NCBI GenBank assembly: GCA_026225945.1
Contig: JAMJFZ010004031.1
Location: forward strand, 329,501 to 393,500
DNA: 64,000 nucleotides
Reading direction: 5' to 3'
DNA from: Cricetomys ansorgei
Lineage: Eukaryota > Chordata > Mammalia > Rodentia > Nesomyidae
How positions within the stretch are numbered: position 1 is the stretch's first letter; each line of letters starts with the position of its first letter. The translations under genes and the position numbers were made by a program. The notes under the pieces are model-generated. The model did no database searches and had not been told where the DNA came from. It saw only the letters and a program-made list of their open reading frames with translations. Below are positions 26,131 through 37,656 of this stretch, piece after piece.

Positions 26131-28000
26131 CTGACAAATATACATGTCTTAGTGTAATCCCAGATTTGGCTAATTAATTAGATTTAACATATTAAAGATG
26201 AATAAATTTGAGAAACACAGACTTTACTATTGCTTTTCAGACAGAAGGGGGGAGGGAGAGAGAGGGAAGGGGAGGAAGTATTAAAGGTTAGGCATCGTTA
26301 GTTAATCTTAGGAAATTTAATTTATCTGAGTAAAACCAATTGGGAGAGCTTTTTTTTCTCAGGCTATGGGCCTTTGTTCAGCAATAACTGCAGCCATTTA
26401 AAGTAAATTGTCCGTTAAAGTACCACTCCAGCTTTTGACAAATTGCATCAAACTGTTTTCTTCCTCTGGGGAAGCACAAACTAGAGTATCATGGTTTTAT
26501 TTATTTATTTATTTATTTTTGACATACAGGCTCCCTGAGCCAGAGGGATAGAATACTTTTAGGTGCTGTATAAGACATCCTGAAGAGGTTATATGTGGTC
26601 CAGCAGAGTCCAAGTGAAGATGTTGAATTTGGGCAGCTCATCTCATGCAGTGACAAATCATTAATCATGCTCTCATATCATTGATGACTCTGAAAACAGT
26701 TCTCACTTTTAAATCATGCTACTTGATAACAGATATGGAGACAGCAAAAGCTCACAATCCTTAGTTGTTGCTGTTGTTAAAAAGTCAGTGAGCCATATGG
26801 AAATAATTCAAGTGCCTAGCATTACACAGTTTAAATCACTGTTATTCTCATCTTTAGCAGCTGCCATCTCACATTTTAGCTTGAAAAGTTCATGTTTCTG
26901 AGGATGGATCAGCAAATTAAACCAGCTTTTGACAAAAACACTCTGTCAAAAATAAAGTTAGCTGTAATGAACGAATCAAACCTAACTATATAGCTGAAGT
27001 TTAGGTATGAATGGAAGGAAATATTTTATTTTTCTGAATTATTTGCAGTAATAGTAAAAGTACTTATATTTCTTTATAATAAATAACCATAAAAATATTT
27101 GCTTCTTACAAATTTTTACTTTAGTTATTGTGGTTGATATATTGTGGTCATATACACTTTAGGTAATAAAAACTTTAACTAAAGGCTGCCAACCAAAGAT
27201 TTTTACTTGAAAATGTGAGATGAGAGTCACTTGCAAATAACTAAAACTCTACTTAAACATTTTTACCTTAGGAATTATTTTATGGTCTGTTACATCTTGT
27301 AAAATATAACGTTCATTTTCTTATCTGGAACATTATGTAAGTCCCACTTTCCTGATGTTCATAACTGTGAAAAATTTGAAGATAATAGGCTTATTTCTTA
27401 GATTTCTCTTCATTTAAGCTTTTCCAATGTTTCCTGTGAATGGATTTAGTTATGCACACTTGCAAAAGTAAGTCTATGTTCCTGTGCAAAAATCAGGCAA
27501 CTTTGGCAACTTCATGGCAAAATAATATACATTACATTTGTGATAAGAATTTTGTGAGAAGATGCTTCTCAACTGCGTAAATATCTGGTTCTTTAGTAAA
27601 ATTTTGATTTTTCACTTATTTCTTCAAGTTGTTAAAGTTATTTATTTTGATGCCTAAATAATCTTACATTTGATCAAAAGGAAACTCTTGCTGCTCAATG
27701 CACTGGCTTTCCGTCATGCCCTCAGTTTCCTCCAGCCCCTCCCGCCTTTTCACTGACTCCTTAAGATTGTCCAGGTCCACTTTCTGCTTTCATTGCTTCA
27801 GTCAGCTCCTTTCCCAAGGAGATGCGATTTATTTATTTATTTTGTAAAGAATGATTGTATTTACTGGGATAAGGGAGTAATTATAGCACAGGGAAGCCCC
27901 AAATGTAAATCATAATTGTACAGTTAACAATATAAGTATATTTGTATGCATGACTTTACATGCTTGTAGCTCAGTACTGGTGAAAGACGTGTAGATTAAA
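26131..28000. other. Repeat-poor stretch, possible conserved non-coding DNA
   Basis: A GA-rich run (26247-26275) and (TTTA)n (26494-26519) are the only simple repeats. 26330-27000 is rich in TAAT/ATTA words and lacks recognisable mobile DNA. Confidence 0.45.
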
Positions 28001-30007
28001 TAACTGTTTTTGACTTTAGCTCTGTGTTTTGAGCACCCGAGGGAGTTTTATAAGTGCTAGTGTCTGCATCAATACCCAGAGTTCCTGATTGAATTGTTTT
28101 TATATATTGCGTGGGCATCAAGACATGTGAATTCTTCCTAGATGCTTCTAATATACAGCTGATGTTGAGAGTTTGGAAACTACTCTTTTAGATTAAAGCA
28201 GTTTCTTTCTGTGTGTGACTTTAGTCAACACCACCATTTCGGGTAATGAGTCTCCTGATATGAATGACAATCCACCAGGACCCCTCTTCCCTGTCTTAAT
28301 TAGCTTCTCATTCAAAAAGCTTCCAAGGGATATAAAAGTCATTTCTATAAAATGAATTATTTTACATTACTTATTTGTATTACAAAATCACCAGCTAACA
28401 GCCTTTCCTTTCTTCGTGGACTGAAGTGTATCTGGAAGCAGGTTATGTCTGCTGTCATCTCCTTTCCCATAGACTCATGCTGCCACTTTGGGTGTGGGAC
28501 ATGTGTGTTCACCAGGACAGTAGGCATAGGCAAATCAACCTCGCAGGTTATCTTTTTTCTTGAGAGATTTATAGCAGAACCGATCTTTACTACATTATTT
28601 GTCCCTTTCTCCTAGGTCCTGTCACACACATTCTTGTAATAATGAGTTCAAAGTCTCCCAATTTCTTAGCAATCAGAATCACGCTCTACTCTCTTAATGC
28701 AAAGTAGCAGTGCTGTCGCTCAGCAAGACAGGTGCCTCAGCCAAACTCTGTGCAGTCTGGGAAACACTCCTCAGCACTGGCTCAATGGAGCTCAGAAGTA
28801 CACCTGGTGGAACTGCCCACCACAGCCTGGAAAGGTGCCGTGGTGCCCTCAGCAGTGACATCTGCTTCTGAAGCTTTGAATTTATTGAATCCAATGAACT
28901 TTTGTCAGCTCTGCTAACAGCGTCTTGCTTTTGGTCCTTTCGCAGTTACTAATAAGGGAAACATTGAAATCAGCAAGTTCCCGACTGGGACTAAGCTAAA
29001 AGTGGCTTTTGAATATTTTTTTCCGCCTACTTAGCAAATTTCTCTTGTGACAACTGGTTGTTATTTGGGGTTTCATATGGGGAGGAGGAAGCACAAGCAA
29101 CATCCAATAATTTCGGGCATAAATATTCTCTCTATATATTTGAAACTGTTATTTTGGTTCTATTTGAGTTTTATGATTGATCCTTGGCATATGTCCCCTG
29201 GATATTGCTATGAGAAAAGAAAAATCATGTAAAAGAATTTTCCAAGACTTCTGCAGAACTTCTCTTTTGTTGAAATTCTACTTTTCTTCGGTTCTTGATT
29301 GTTGGTCTTCAGAGAACTAGCCTAACAAAGGAATGGATAAAAATACATACAAACAGGTCTGTGCAGAAGACCACTGCATTAAATTTGGGAAAGCTTGTTT
29401 AAAGTGATTTTTCTACTGAAAAAAGTTTAATCAAAAATTTTAATCATATCTCTCTGTTTACTGATGTTAAATGAGGATTTGAAAGGTAGCAATCAATAAA
29501 CAGAGATAAAAGCTTCTCCAGAATAAATGAAAGGAAGTAATAAAAAGACTCACGAAGCTCAAGTGCCTCCTATCAACCAACAGCCACTGATAAAATATTA
29601 AAAGATTTTTTTTTTCTGTGTGTGTGTAATGTCTCTGGAGAGCCGTCTTGCTGATATACTAGACTGTGATTGACAACTTTGAGACCTTGCTGGAAGCCAC
29701 AAAAGTGTATCTGTAATATTATGCTCAATTGCTCAAGTTTTTCTTTCTAAATGGGGCTAGAAATAACATACCACAGAGTGGTGGTCTTTTAAGAAACAGG
29801 ATAGTCTTTCCAGTCTAAAAATGAAGTTTAATTGGCTTGTTCTTAGACACTGTGGTCATCAGAAATGTAGAAAGCAAAACAAAACTGAAAAAAACTTAAA
29901 ACAATAACATAAAGATTGCATTGTACTTAATGATATATTCAGTAGTTCTGAAGTGGTTAAGAACTCACTGGCAGAATTATAAGTAGGAAGGTGTTAAGCT
30001 TAGAATA
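28001..30007. other. Single-copy stretch
   Basis: No repeat recognised. 28680-28920 is mildly GC-richer with overlapping 61-66 codon frames on both strands. No splice context or domain supports either. Confidence 0.5.
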
Positions 30008-30345
30008 CACAGTGTCCCTCCAACAACTCATGTGTTGAAGATTTGTTCCCTGACTCTTGGTACTCTTTGGAGAGGTTCTTAAAGTTTTACGATTGTGGGA
30101 CTAGCTAGAAGTAGGTCACTGGGTAGCTTCCTTTAGAGTAGTTTCCCCCTGGGCTTTTCTTGTTTTCCTATACACTGTGAAGTGAGCAATCTCCTGCCTC
30201 ACAGGCTCCTACCTCCCTGACATACAGTCTCTTCTAAGGCCTAATGTAATGGGGCCATTCAGCTATTATCCAAGTTAAATATTTTTTTCCTTTAAGTTGG
30301 TCTGTTAGGTATTTTTGTCACAGTCATGGGCCAAAAAAGGAAACA
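30008..30345 (+). mobile_element. MaLR/MLT-like LTR
   Basis: Contains aacaactcatgtgttgaag, gattgtgggactagct..gtaggtcactggg, taatgtaatggggcc and ttcctttaagttggtctgttagg..ttgtcacag, the motif order of a MaLR-type LTR read forward. Confidence 0.65.
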
Positions 30346-31394
30346 TTTTCTATGTCACTAATGTATTTTGTAAGTATAGCAGTGGAACTAATTGATTTAT
30401 GTGCACAATCTTTATTGATCTTATGAAAACCCAATGGCATCAGTAATCACATTTCCATTTTTCCTGGAATTAAGGACTTAAAATTCAGAAAACATTAAAG
30501 AACTGCTTTCCAAGTTCTTAATCAATGAGTGGCTTAACTTTAGTTGGAGCCATGATCAACTTAACTGCGAGTAGCACCATGAAATGAGTTGACTGTAAGG
30601 ACCAGGATACTTTACCATGGTACAAAGGGACTCTGAGGAAATGATGAAAGTGTAGGATAGAGGGGGTTCCTAGGAGAGGTATATGAAGGAAAAAACACAG
30701 AGCGTTATTATTTATTTCCTTGTCTAGCTCCAGTCAATGGTTAATGGAAAGGACAAAAGAAAACAAGTTCAATGATACTATAGGGCTTATTTTTGACTTC
30801 AGTGAGAAAATCATACAGATTTTGGGAATGGAGGATTTTCCTTGTTTATTCTTACATCATATCATGTTACATTGCATCAGGATTTGAGAGTGCCCTGGAA
30901 ATTATGGTATGATACTGAGGCCACTAGTTTTTTTTTGTTGTTGTTGTTGTTTTTTTTTGTTGTTTGTTTTTGTACTTGGAAAAACACCTCCTTTGTAGGG
31001 GTAGAAGAAGTGATGACAGAAAGAATATTTCACCATGGCTTTCAGGAAACATATGTGTAGTATCTGAATAATGGAAATTGAAACAAAAGCAGAGCATTAG
31101 ACCTTAAGCCCATGTGAGTTATAAGAAAATAAAGAAACTCTTAGAAGAAATGGTATGCATGGGGATCTGGTTTCTAATTTAGAAGGCATTGATTATAAAC
31201 TATCAAACTTTGAGTATAAGAATGAATATAACTTTGTGCCATAAGTTTGTATACTATAGCAGCTGCTTTGTCATAAGTTTCTGGTATGACCTGCTTTTGT
31301 AAACTTGTCCTGTCACTTTTGGCCTCACTGAAATTTCCTTTCTCTTCATGGTCATTATGATATAGCTTTGTTGTTCTTCATCTCACTGACCCAA
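30346..31394. other. Single-copy stretch
   Basis: Only a T/G-rich run (about 30929-30975, GTT repeats) stands out. Confidence 0.5.
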
Positions 31395-32525
31395 AACCCA
31401 CTGTGTTCAATGGCCAGTTGTCATGATGAAAGTCTCTGTGAGCTCCTATGAGCACTGCTTTGTTGATTCTGTGGACCATGTTCTCCTGGTATCCTTGACC
31501 CCTTTGGTTCCTACAATCCTTCCTCCCACTCTTCTGAGGAGTTTCCCCAAAGTTTGGTTGGGTGTCTCTGCATCTGCTTCTTTTGGCCAGTCATGTTTGA
31601 TTCTACCCTAGGTCTCTGGGTTACCCAGCCTTTGGGTCCTGACCATCCAAGCAGTGTTAGGCATGAGCTCCTTCTAGTGGCATGGGCCTTAAGTTAGAGC
31701 AGTTACTGGTTGGCCACTTCACAGTTCTGTTCCTCCATTGCCACAGCACATCTTGCAGGCAGTACAGATTGTATGTTGAAGGTTTTGTGGCTGGGTTGGT
31801 GTCACAGTCCCACAACTTGAAGCAGTAACTCAATTAGGTATAACCCAATCCAGATATTGGAATGTAGCTAGCTTATCATCGACTTAACAGCTTATATTCA
31901 TATACAAGTGAATACATATCATATTTTTCTTTCTGGGTCTGGGGTTTGCTTACTCAGGATGATATTTTCTAGTTCCATCCTGTGAATTTTATGGCTTCCT
32001 TTTTTTAAAACATATGAGTAATGCTCCATTGTGTAAATACATCACACATTTCTTTATTCATTCATTTTTGAGGGACATCTAGGTTGTTTCCAATTTCTGC
32101 TATAATGAATAAAGCAACAATGAAGATGGTTGAATAAGTGTCCCTGTGGTATGATAAAGTGTCCCCTGAGTATATGCCCAAGAATAGTAGGTATAGCTGA
32201 ATTTTGAGGAAGTTCACTTCCCATCTTTCTGGGGAACTTCACATGGATTTCCATAGTGACTGTGTAAATTTGCACTCCCACAAGTAATAGATGAATTATT
32301 ATTCATCTTATTCCACGCCCTTGCCAGCATGAGCTTTCATTTGTTTTTATTAATCTTAGCCATTCTGACAGTTGTAAGATGAAATCTCAAAGCAGTTTTG
32401 CTTCCCATCTCTCTAATGACTAACGATGTTGAACACTTCTTAAATGTTTTTCAGGCGTTTGTATTTCCTCTTTTGAGAATTATCTGTATATACTTGTACT
32501 CCATTTTTTAGTGTAGTAGTGTTTC
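31395..32525 (-). mobile_element. L1 3' UTR and ORF2 C-terminal part, antisense
   Basis: 31395-31830 matches a rodent L1 3' UTR in reverse (ggtgtctctgcatctgcttcttttggccagtc; gttaggcatgagctcc). 31900-32525 is antisense ORF2 C-terminal coding (ggatgatattttctagttcc; taatgctccattgtgtaaa; tatatgcccaagaatag). A 75-codon minus frame at 32054-32281 is a leftover of ORF2. Stops and indels inactivate it. Confidence 0.9.
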
Positions 32526-32864
32526 TTTAAACTTGGGTGTCCTTTTGTTTGGTACATAGATGTTAAGAATTGCAATGTCCTCTTGGGGACTTTTTTTTAT
32601 GAGTTTACAGTGCCCTTACCTATCTCTTCTGATTAATTTCAGTTTGAAATCTATTTTTGTCAGATATTAAAATGGCTATATAAGCTTGGTCCTTAGGTCC
32701 ATGTGCCTGGAATATCTTTTTCCATCCTTTTATCATGATGTGATCTGTATCCTTGATGCTAAAGTGTGTTTCTTGGGTAGAACAGAAGGATTGATGCTGT
32801 TTCTCATTCAGTCTGTTAGTCTATGTCTTTTTATTGGGAAACTGAGGCTGTTAATTGCAAACAT
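32526..32864 (-). mobile_element. L1 ORF2 N-terminal (endonuclease) part, antisense
   Basis: Contains the reversed ORF2 endonuclease region (ccttttgtttggtacatagatgtt; gatattaaaatggctat; tgtgtttcttgggtag; gtctttttattggg). It directly abuts ORF2 C-terminal sequence at about 32525, so the middle of ORF2, including reverse transcriptase, is missing. Confidence 0.85.
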
Positions 32865-33350
32865 TCAAGGAAAAAGACCACCAGCCAAATTAATTAAAGC
32901 AAACAATTAATTACAGCAAGCCTTTTAATTTGTGTACACAGGCTGCCTCTCTCTAAAGGTAGGGTTCAAAAAGTCAACCCTGGATGTGAGGAAGGCAAGG
33001 CTTTTATTGCTCAGGGGTAGGGGTTTCCAAATGAGGTATTTGCCAGGCAAAATAGGCCCAACAAGAGCAGAACATAACAAGCTGGTCAACAACGACAGGT
33101 AGTGATTACATTTTGAAACAAAGGTAGGGTTGCAAGATGGTTATAGCAATTTTCTGAAACAAAGACATATTTGCCATTTCCTGGAATGGGCAGTACAGAA
33201 TCATTTGTAGTTAATGCTATAGATGCTGCATAGCCCAATCCTTGAGAAATCGGTTTTATCATAAACAGGAATGAACCTAATTTATCTTTACTATAAGATG
33301 GCTTTTAAGCCAAGATGGAGGCAGGCTTGTTCCTCAGGACCTTGAAGTTG
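32865..33350 (-). mobile_element. ERV LTR inserted in the antisense L1
   Basis: Read on minus: tgaggaacaagcctgcc..., ccaggaaatggcaaa, then tacccctgagcaataaaagcc with a poly(A) signal AATAAA (33003-33008 on plus coordinates), then a U5-like end. This layout is a retroviral LTR of roughly 480 bp. No internal proviral sequence adjoins it, so it is a solo LTR. Exact family unassigned; no clear target duplication seen. Confidence 0.65.
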
Positions 33351-33413
33351 AGCAATATCAATGAGCAGTGTTTGATTCCTATTATTTTGTTGTGGAGTGT
33401 GTTTGTGTGTGTA

Positions 33414-33465
<52 letters not shown>

Positions 33466-33720
33466 CCCTCTTTTGATTTGCTTGCTTGTCTGGGATTATT
33501 TATTTCTTTTAAATGCTTCCTGGAGTTAGTGGCTGGGATAAAGCAATGAGTGGGGGAAGGAAGTTTGGAGGGAATGATCTGTGTGATCCCCAGGAGATGG
33601 GGACATGGGAGGAAGGGAGGCTGCAGGAGGTGGTCTGCTACAATGCTTGGAAGAAGACTAAAGGATTGAATTTGGAGGAGAGGAGAGAGAGGTGAAGATC
33701 TGCAGTGAGGCTCCCTGCTT
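33351..33720 (-). mobile_element. L1 5' portion, antisense, with (GT)n
   Basis: The flank tgtttgattcctattattttgttgt resumes the L1 after the LTR. It then holds a (GT)n at 33413-33464 and a G-rich segment (ccaggagatggggacatggg..ctgcaggagg) resembling rodent L1 5' UTR in reverse. The L1 identity of the last 250 bp is less sure. Confidence 0.5.
33413..33464. repeat. (GT)n microsatellite
   Basis: About 24 GT units with a few variants on its left side. Confidence 0.95.
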
Positions 33721-33774
33721 CCCTGGCTAGAGTGACTACAAACATTTTCAACATTTTAGTTTATTTCATTTTAT

Positions 33775-33848
33775 TGTAGTACTGGAGAGCATATTCAGGG
33801 ACTTGCTTTTGGTGGGCAAATATTCTATTATATTACCACTCCCATCCA
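33775..33848 (-). mobile_element. ID-like SINE, antisense
   Basis: Reads tactggagagcatattcaggg..cttgctttt..gggcaaatattctatt..taccac on plus, the reversed order of an ID/BC1-type monomer. Strongly diverged. Confidence 0.5.
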
Positions 33849-34435
33849 TTTTCAACATTTTTCACATATGTGAAATTTGTATTTAAAAAAGTTAAAAAGA
33901 AAAATAACTACTTGTTATATTTATATATTCATTGTGTCCTTTCATCTCCTTGTATTCACCTGAGTTCCTATTTTAAACGATACTCCTCTTGAAGAATTTC
34001 TATTAACATTTCTTGTGATTTGATTTTGTTATCAAATAATCCTTTCATTTGTCAGATTTTTTAAATGAAATTTATTATGTTTTGTTGTTTTTAAACATTT
34101 TTGTTTTTCACCTGGAGAGTCAATTGCCATTTGGTTGCTTTTTTTTCTTTCAGTATTAGAATTATGTCACTTCATGATATTATGATTTATATAATATATA
34201 ACTAGAATTCTTTATTAATTGTTACCTTTGTCACTTTCAGTGATCTTTGTTTCTCAGCCCCTCTCTGCTTTATCTCACCCAGGAACATTCTTAATTTCAG
34301 ATGTTGCATTCTCATCTTTAGGACTTATATTTGGCTAGTTTTCATTGTTTTAATCTCTCTTTGTGTTCATCTATATTCTCCTCTCTTGAGCACAAGAGAG
34401 GTTCTTTTGAGTGCTCTGTCCTGTCTATGTGTCAC
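33849..34435. other. Single-copy T-rich stretch
   Basis: No gene or element recognised. Confidence 0.5.
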
Positions 34436-34448
34436 ATCAGTCATTTTC

Positions 34449-34618
34449 CTTTCTTCTTCTTCCTCCTCCTCCTCCTCCTCCTCTTCCTCCTCCTTCTTCT
34501 TCTTCTGTTTTTCAAGATAGGGTTTCTCTGTTGTAACTCTGGCTGTCCTAGAACTCACAGAGATCTGCCTGCCTCTGCCTCCCAAGATTAAAGGCATGTG
34601 CCACCACCACCAGGACAT
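34449..34618 (-). mobile_element. B1 SINE with TCC/TTC tail and target duplication
   Basis: Antisense B1 (agggtttctctgttgtaactctgg ... aaaggcatgtgccaccacca). Its A tail has mutated into (TCC/TTC)n at 34449-34506. A perfect 13-bp duplication, atcagtcattttc, flanks it at 34436-34448 and 34619-34631. The 91-codon minus frame with a poly-Glu run is this tail translated. Confidence 0.97.
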
Positions 34619-34789
34619 ATCAGTCATTTTCTGTATCTGCATCCATTAACTGATTTTTATCCAGATAATAGACTATGTCTTTCTGGTTTTGAACACTTAT
34701 TATTCTATGTTATGTTAGAGATTATGAGAATCTATATTGGGATGTGTTCCATTGGAGAATGTTGCTGTTTGTTGAAGAGAAATTTCATT

Positions 34790-35037
34790 TATGGTTGACT
34801 GTTTAGATCCCTATGGGCTAACTTTTAGCTCTGACAGGATAGATGGAGAGTACTTTATTTTGGTGATGACTGAACTGAAGATGTTACAAGCAGCACATGC
34901 AGATCATGAGCCATTAAACATTTTTTACATAAAGCCAACACTTGCAGACCATACAAATGACAAAGCTTAGGCAGCCCTTTTCCCAACAATACACAAAAAA
35001 CCGTTTTAAACATAACTAAAAATAAACTTTTGCATCA
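34790..35037 (-). mobile_element. LTR of the 36-39 kb ERV family, opposite strand
   Basis: The minus strand starts tgatgcaaaagtttatttt at 35037 and matches the plus-strand LTR at 36371 over about 130 bp (shared blocks gtctgcaagtgttggcttta and ggctcatgatctgca). A minus AATAAA lies at 34854-34859. A purine run just outside the start could be a polypurine tract. The far end beyond the poly(A) signal is uncertain. Confidence 0.75.
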
Positions 35038-35428
35038 CTTTCCTTTATCTTCAAGTCAACTAGGCTACAAGACTGTGTGTCTCCATCTCATATTTTTATA
35101 GTTTGGAATTGGTTTCAAAGTAAGAAGTCATGGTATTATTGTGACTAACTTTGTTTATATCCTGTGTTTCAGTCATTACACAGAGGGAGCCAGAATAAAA
35201 GGGAAGCTCTATAAGAGAGAGCTATGTACAGATAAAAGATACCGAAAACAAATTGAGAAGTCCCTCTAGTAAAGTCTGAGAACCTTGGTGGAGGTCTATC
35301 AAAGCACTAGATATGGTTCCAACCACTTTTCCTGATCATGTTGCTGATGTGCTCTTCCACTGCTGGCAGTAGCTGAGGCTCAGGAAATGGTAACCAGAGC
35401 ATACTGTTCTATAAACTGAGTTTGCTAA

Positions 35429-35430
<2 letters not shown>

Positions 35431-35485
<55 letters not shown>
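35431..35485. repeat. (GT)n microsatellite
   Basis: About 27 perfect GT units, close to the left limit of ERV copy A. Confidence 0.97.
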
Positions 35486-35487
<2 letters not shown>

Positions 35488-35647
35488 GCTCAATATGTTG
35501 TGTTTGAAGTCTATAAAGAAGGTTAGATGTTTCCCTGTAGTGGTGGTGAACTAGAACAGCAAACCACCAGGTTCTTCCCACTGGCCCAGGACTCCCTGCT
35601 ATGGAAGCTGGGGCTTGGAGCCAAGAAGAGGCTGATGTAAACAGACC

Positions 35648-36370
35648 CATTATTTTTCCTGCAAGCCAAACTCTATCTTAAAATCTAGGAAGTGTTTTCT
35701 CAGGGTCAGCACACAGAAACTGTCTTCCAGAATTGGCTGAGGTTGTATTTTGTGCTGGCAGCTGAACTTGGTACTGTAAGAGAAACCCAGGTGATACTGG
35801 TTTTAAAGGCATGAAAGGGTTATGGAGAGCAGCTGAGGCTTGGCACTGTGAGAGGCCATTAGTAAAAGTGCAGGCTGAGTGGCAATTGAAAGCCCAGATT
35901 GAAGGGGTTATGTAAAGAAGTTGAGGCTTGGCAATCATGATAAAAGCCTAGGAGAGGCTATTGGTCAAAGTGCAGCCCAGTTCAAGCAAAGGACCCCAGC
36001 AGTTATGAAGATGGCAGTACCATAGGATGACCACCAAGAACATCAGCAGTAATGGATGGGAACAAGCCAGAACCTGGAGGACAAGCTGTGCTTGCTGCAG
36101 AGGGTAGAGCCATAGAAGTGACCCAAGCCCCTTGGAGGATCCCAGAAGATCGTGAAAGAATTTCACATAATTGGACATTGATAATGTTTTTCTGCTGTCC
36201 GAAGACATTGTGAAAAGCTTGGTAGATGTTTGGTTTCATTTGGTCCTGTGCACCTTAGTAAGTCTCATGATTGTTCTTCTTGTAAATTGTTTTACTGGTG
36301 TAGAGTTAAATTGTGTTGTGGAACTAAAGCAATTTTTTTCTTCTTATTGTCTTAAACAGAAAGGGAGAAA
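35648..36370 (+). mobile_element. ERV copy A, 3' internal region
   Basis: Homologous along its length to 37869-38583 of copy B (shared ttttcctg, agtgttttctcagg, actgtcttccagaa, gaccaccaagaac, gttttcatttggtcctgt-like blocks). It ends in a polypurine tract, aaagggagaaa, directly before an LTR starting TG. The 5' end and 5' LTR are missing. No open gag, pol or env frame is seen; it is a decayed non-coding relic. Confidence 0.8.
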
Positions 36371-36622
36371 TGATGAAGAAGTTTAATTTTAGTTATGTTT
36401 AAAATAGTGGTTTTGTGCACTGTTGGTAAAAGGACTGCCTAGGCTTTGGTACTTGTAAGGTCTGCAGGTGTTGGCTTTATGTAAAGCATGTTTGATTGCT
36501 CATGATCTGCACATGTTACCAATAGAATACCTAACAAGCTTAGGTCTCAATAAAAACTCCTGAGATGAGAGTTTTAGGGTGCCACTATCAAGTATGTGAC
36601 TGACCATGATAGTGGTTCCTGT
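36371..36622 (+). mobile_element. LTR of ERV copy A, left part
   Basis: Starts with TG after the polypurine tract; poly(A) signal in ctcaataaaaactcc. It stops abruptly at agtggttcctgt, where copy B begins. The missing last 80 bp or so reappear at 38913, on the far side of copy B. Confidence 0.8.
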
Positions 36623-37656
36623 TGTAGAAGTTTATTTTTAATTGTGGTTAAAATACTGTTTTGTGCACTGTTGGTGAGGGTCTGCCTATGTCTTGTCATT
36701 TTGTATTGTATGCAGGAGGGTAGAGTGAAGCTTTGTCAGGGAAAAGTCCCTCCCCTGTGTGGTTGTATGCCCCTTGGACTTCTGGGAACAGTTAGAGGGG
36801 ATAAAAGAGGGCGGTGGAAGTCAGTTACTGACAGTTAGACAGACTGGGTACAAAGAATCAGAGCTTCCAGAGATATTGGAAGCTTAGAATCAGAGCTGAG
36901 AATTCCTGCATAGAGAAGCAGGCAGAATAAGGACAGATAAAATGAACTAACTGGGTTTTTTTTTTTTTAAAGTTACAATTTAGATCTCAGTAACTGCCAT
37001 GCTGGGAGAAGCTAAACCAGAGTGAGAGTTTGTTCAGAGCTAGTTCAGTTCCCCAGATATAGGGAGATTCAGACAGCCAGGAGAAAAGGGCTGTTAAGGT
37101 TTCTCATTTCTTCCTGTTCTTTCCTTTCCTCTGTAACCCTATGAGCTAACTGAAGTTTTAAAGGTTACAAGTTAGAAATCTAGCAGCAGGGAACAGAGGG
37201 GCAGAGTCAAGTAACAGAGAGGAAAACTGCTACATTTTAGGTACATTTTAAATACGTTTTGAGCCCAGATCCAAACTGCAAACAGCCAAGGAACCCACAC
37301 CATCGTGTTTTAAAAAATACCCTTTACATTTTGAAAGGCATCTATAAAACCCATAAGCAACAAAATCAAATATTTAATATAAATATTTAATATATTATCA
37401 TTTTTTTAGTTACACAGGAGTTGGATTTATGTGGGAGATGTTGATTGCTAATGATCTGCATATGCTACCAATAGAACCACTTGAAGAGTTCTGTATCAAT
37501 AAAAATACCTGAGCTCAGATACTTGGGGTTCTATTGTCCAGTATGGCACTTGCCATGATGGTGGGTCCCTTTGCTGAGGTCTGGCAGAATTTGCACCTAT
37601 AAAAATGCCTCCTTGTCTTCTTTGCTGAATCTACACAGCAGCCTGACTGCTACAAA
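36623..37656 (+). mobile_element. 5' LTR of ERV copy B, interrupted
   Basis: 36623-36718 and 37421-37656 align collinearly with the 3' LTR. The part between is a later insertion. The poly(A) signal lies in atcaataaaaatacctgag. Confidence 0.8.
36719..37414. mobile_element. About 696-bp insertion inside the copy B 5' LTR
   Basis: Flanked by the 6-bp direct repeat caggag (36713-36718 and 37415-37420). The 3' LTR of the same element (about 38675) has the uninterrupted site tgcaggtgttgg, so the empty state is visible. The insert has a TATA-like ggggataaaagaggg, a T run and a purine-rich stretch, and no open frame. A 6-bp duplication suits an LTR element, but clear TG...CA ends are missing. Confidence 0.75.

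Noticed and set aside
28694..28917. Overlapping open frames on both strands, possible exon
   Set aside because: No acceptor/donor pair brackets either frame and no domain is recognisable.
34367..34642. 91-codon minus frame with a poly-Glu run
   Set aside because: The run is the TCC/TTC tail of an antisense B1 SINE.
36595..36850. TATA-like ggggataaaagagggcgg as a gene promoter
   Set aside because: It lies inside the mobile insertion at 36719-37414 and has no downstream gene.
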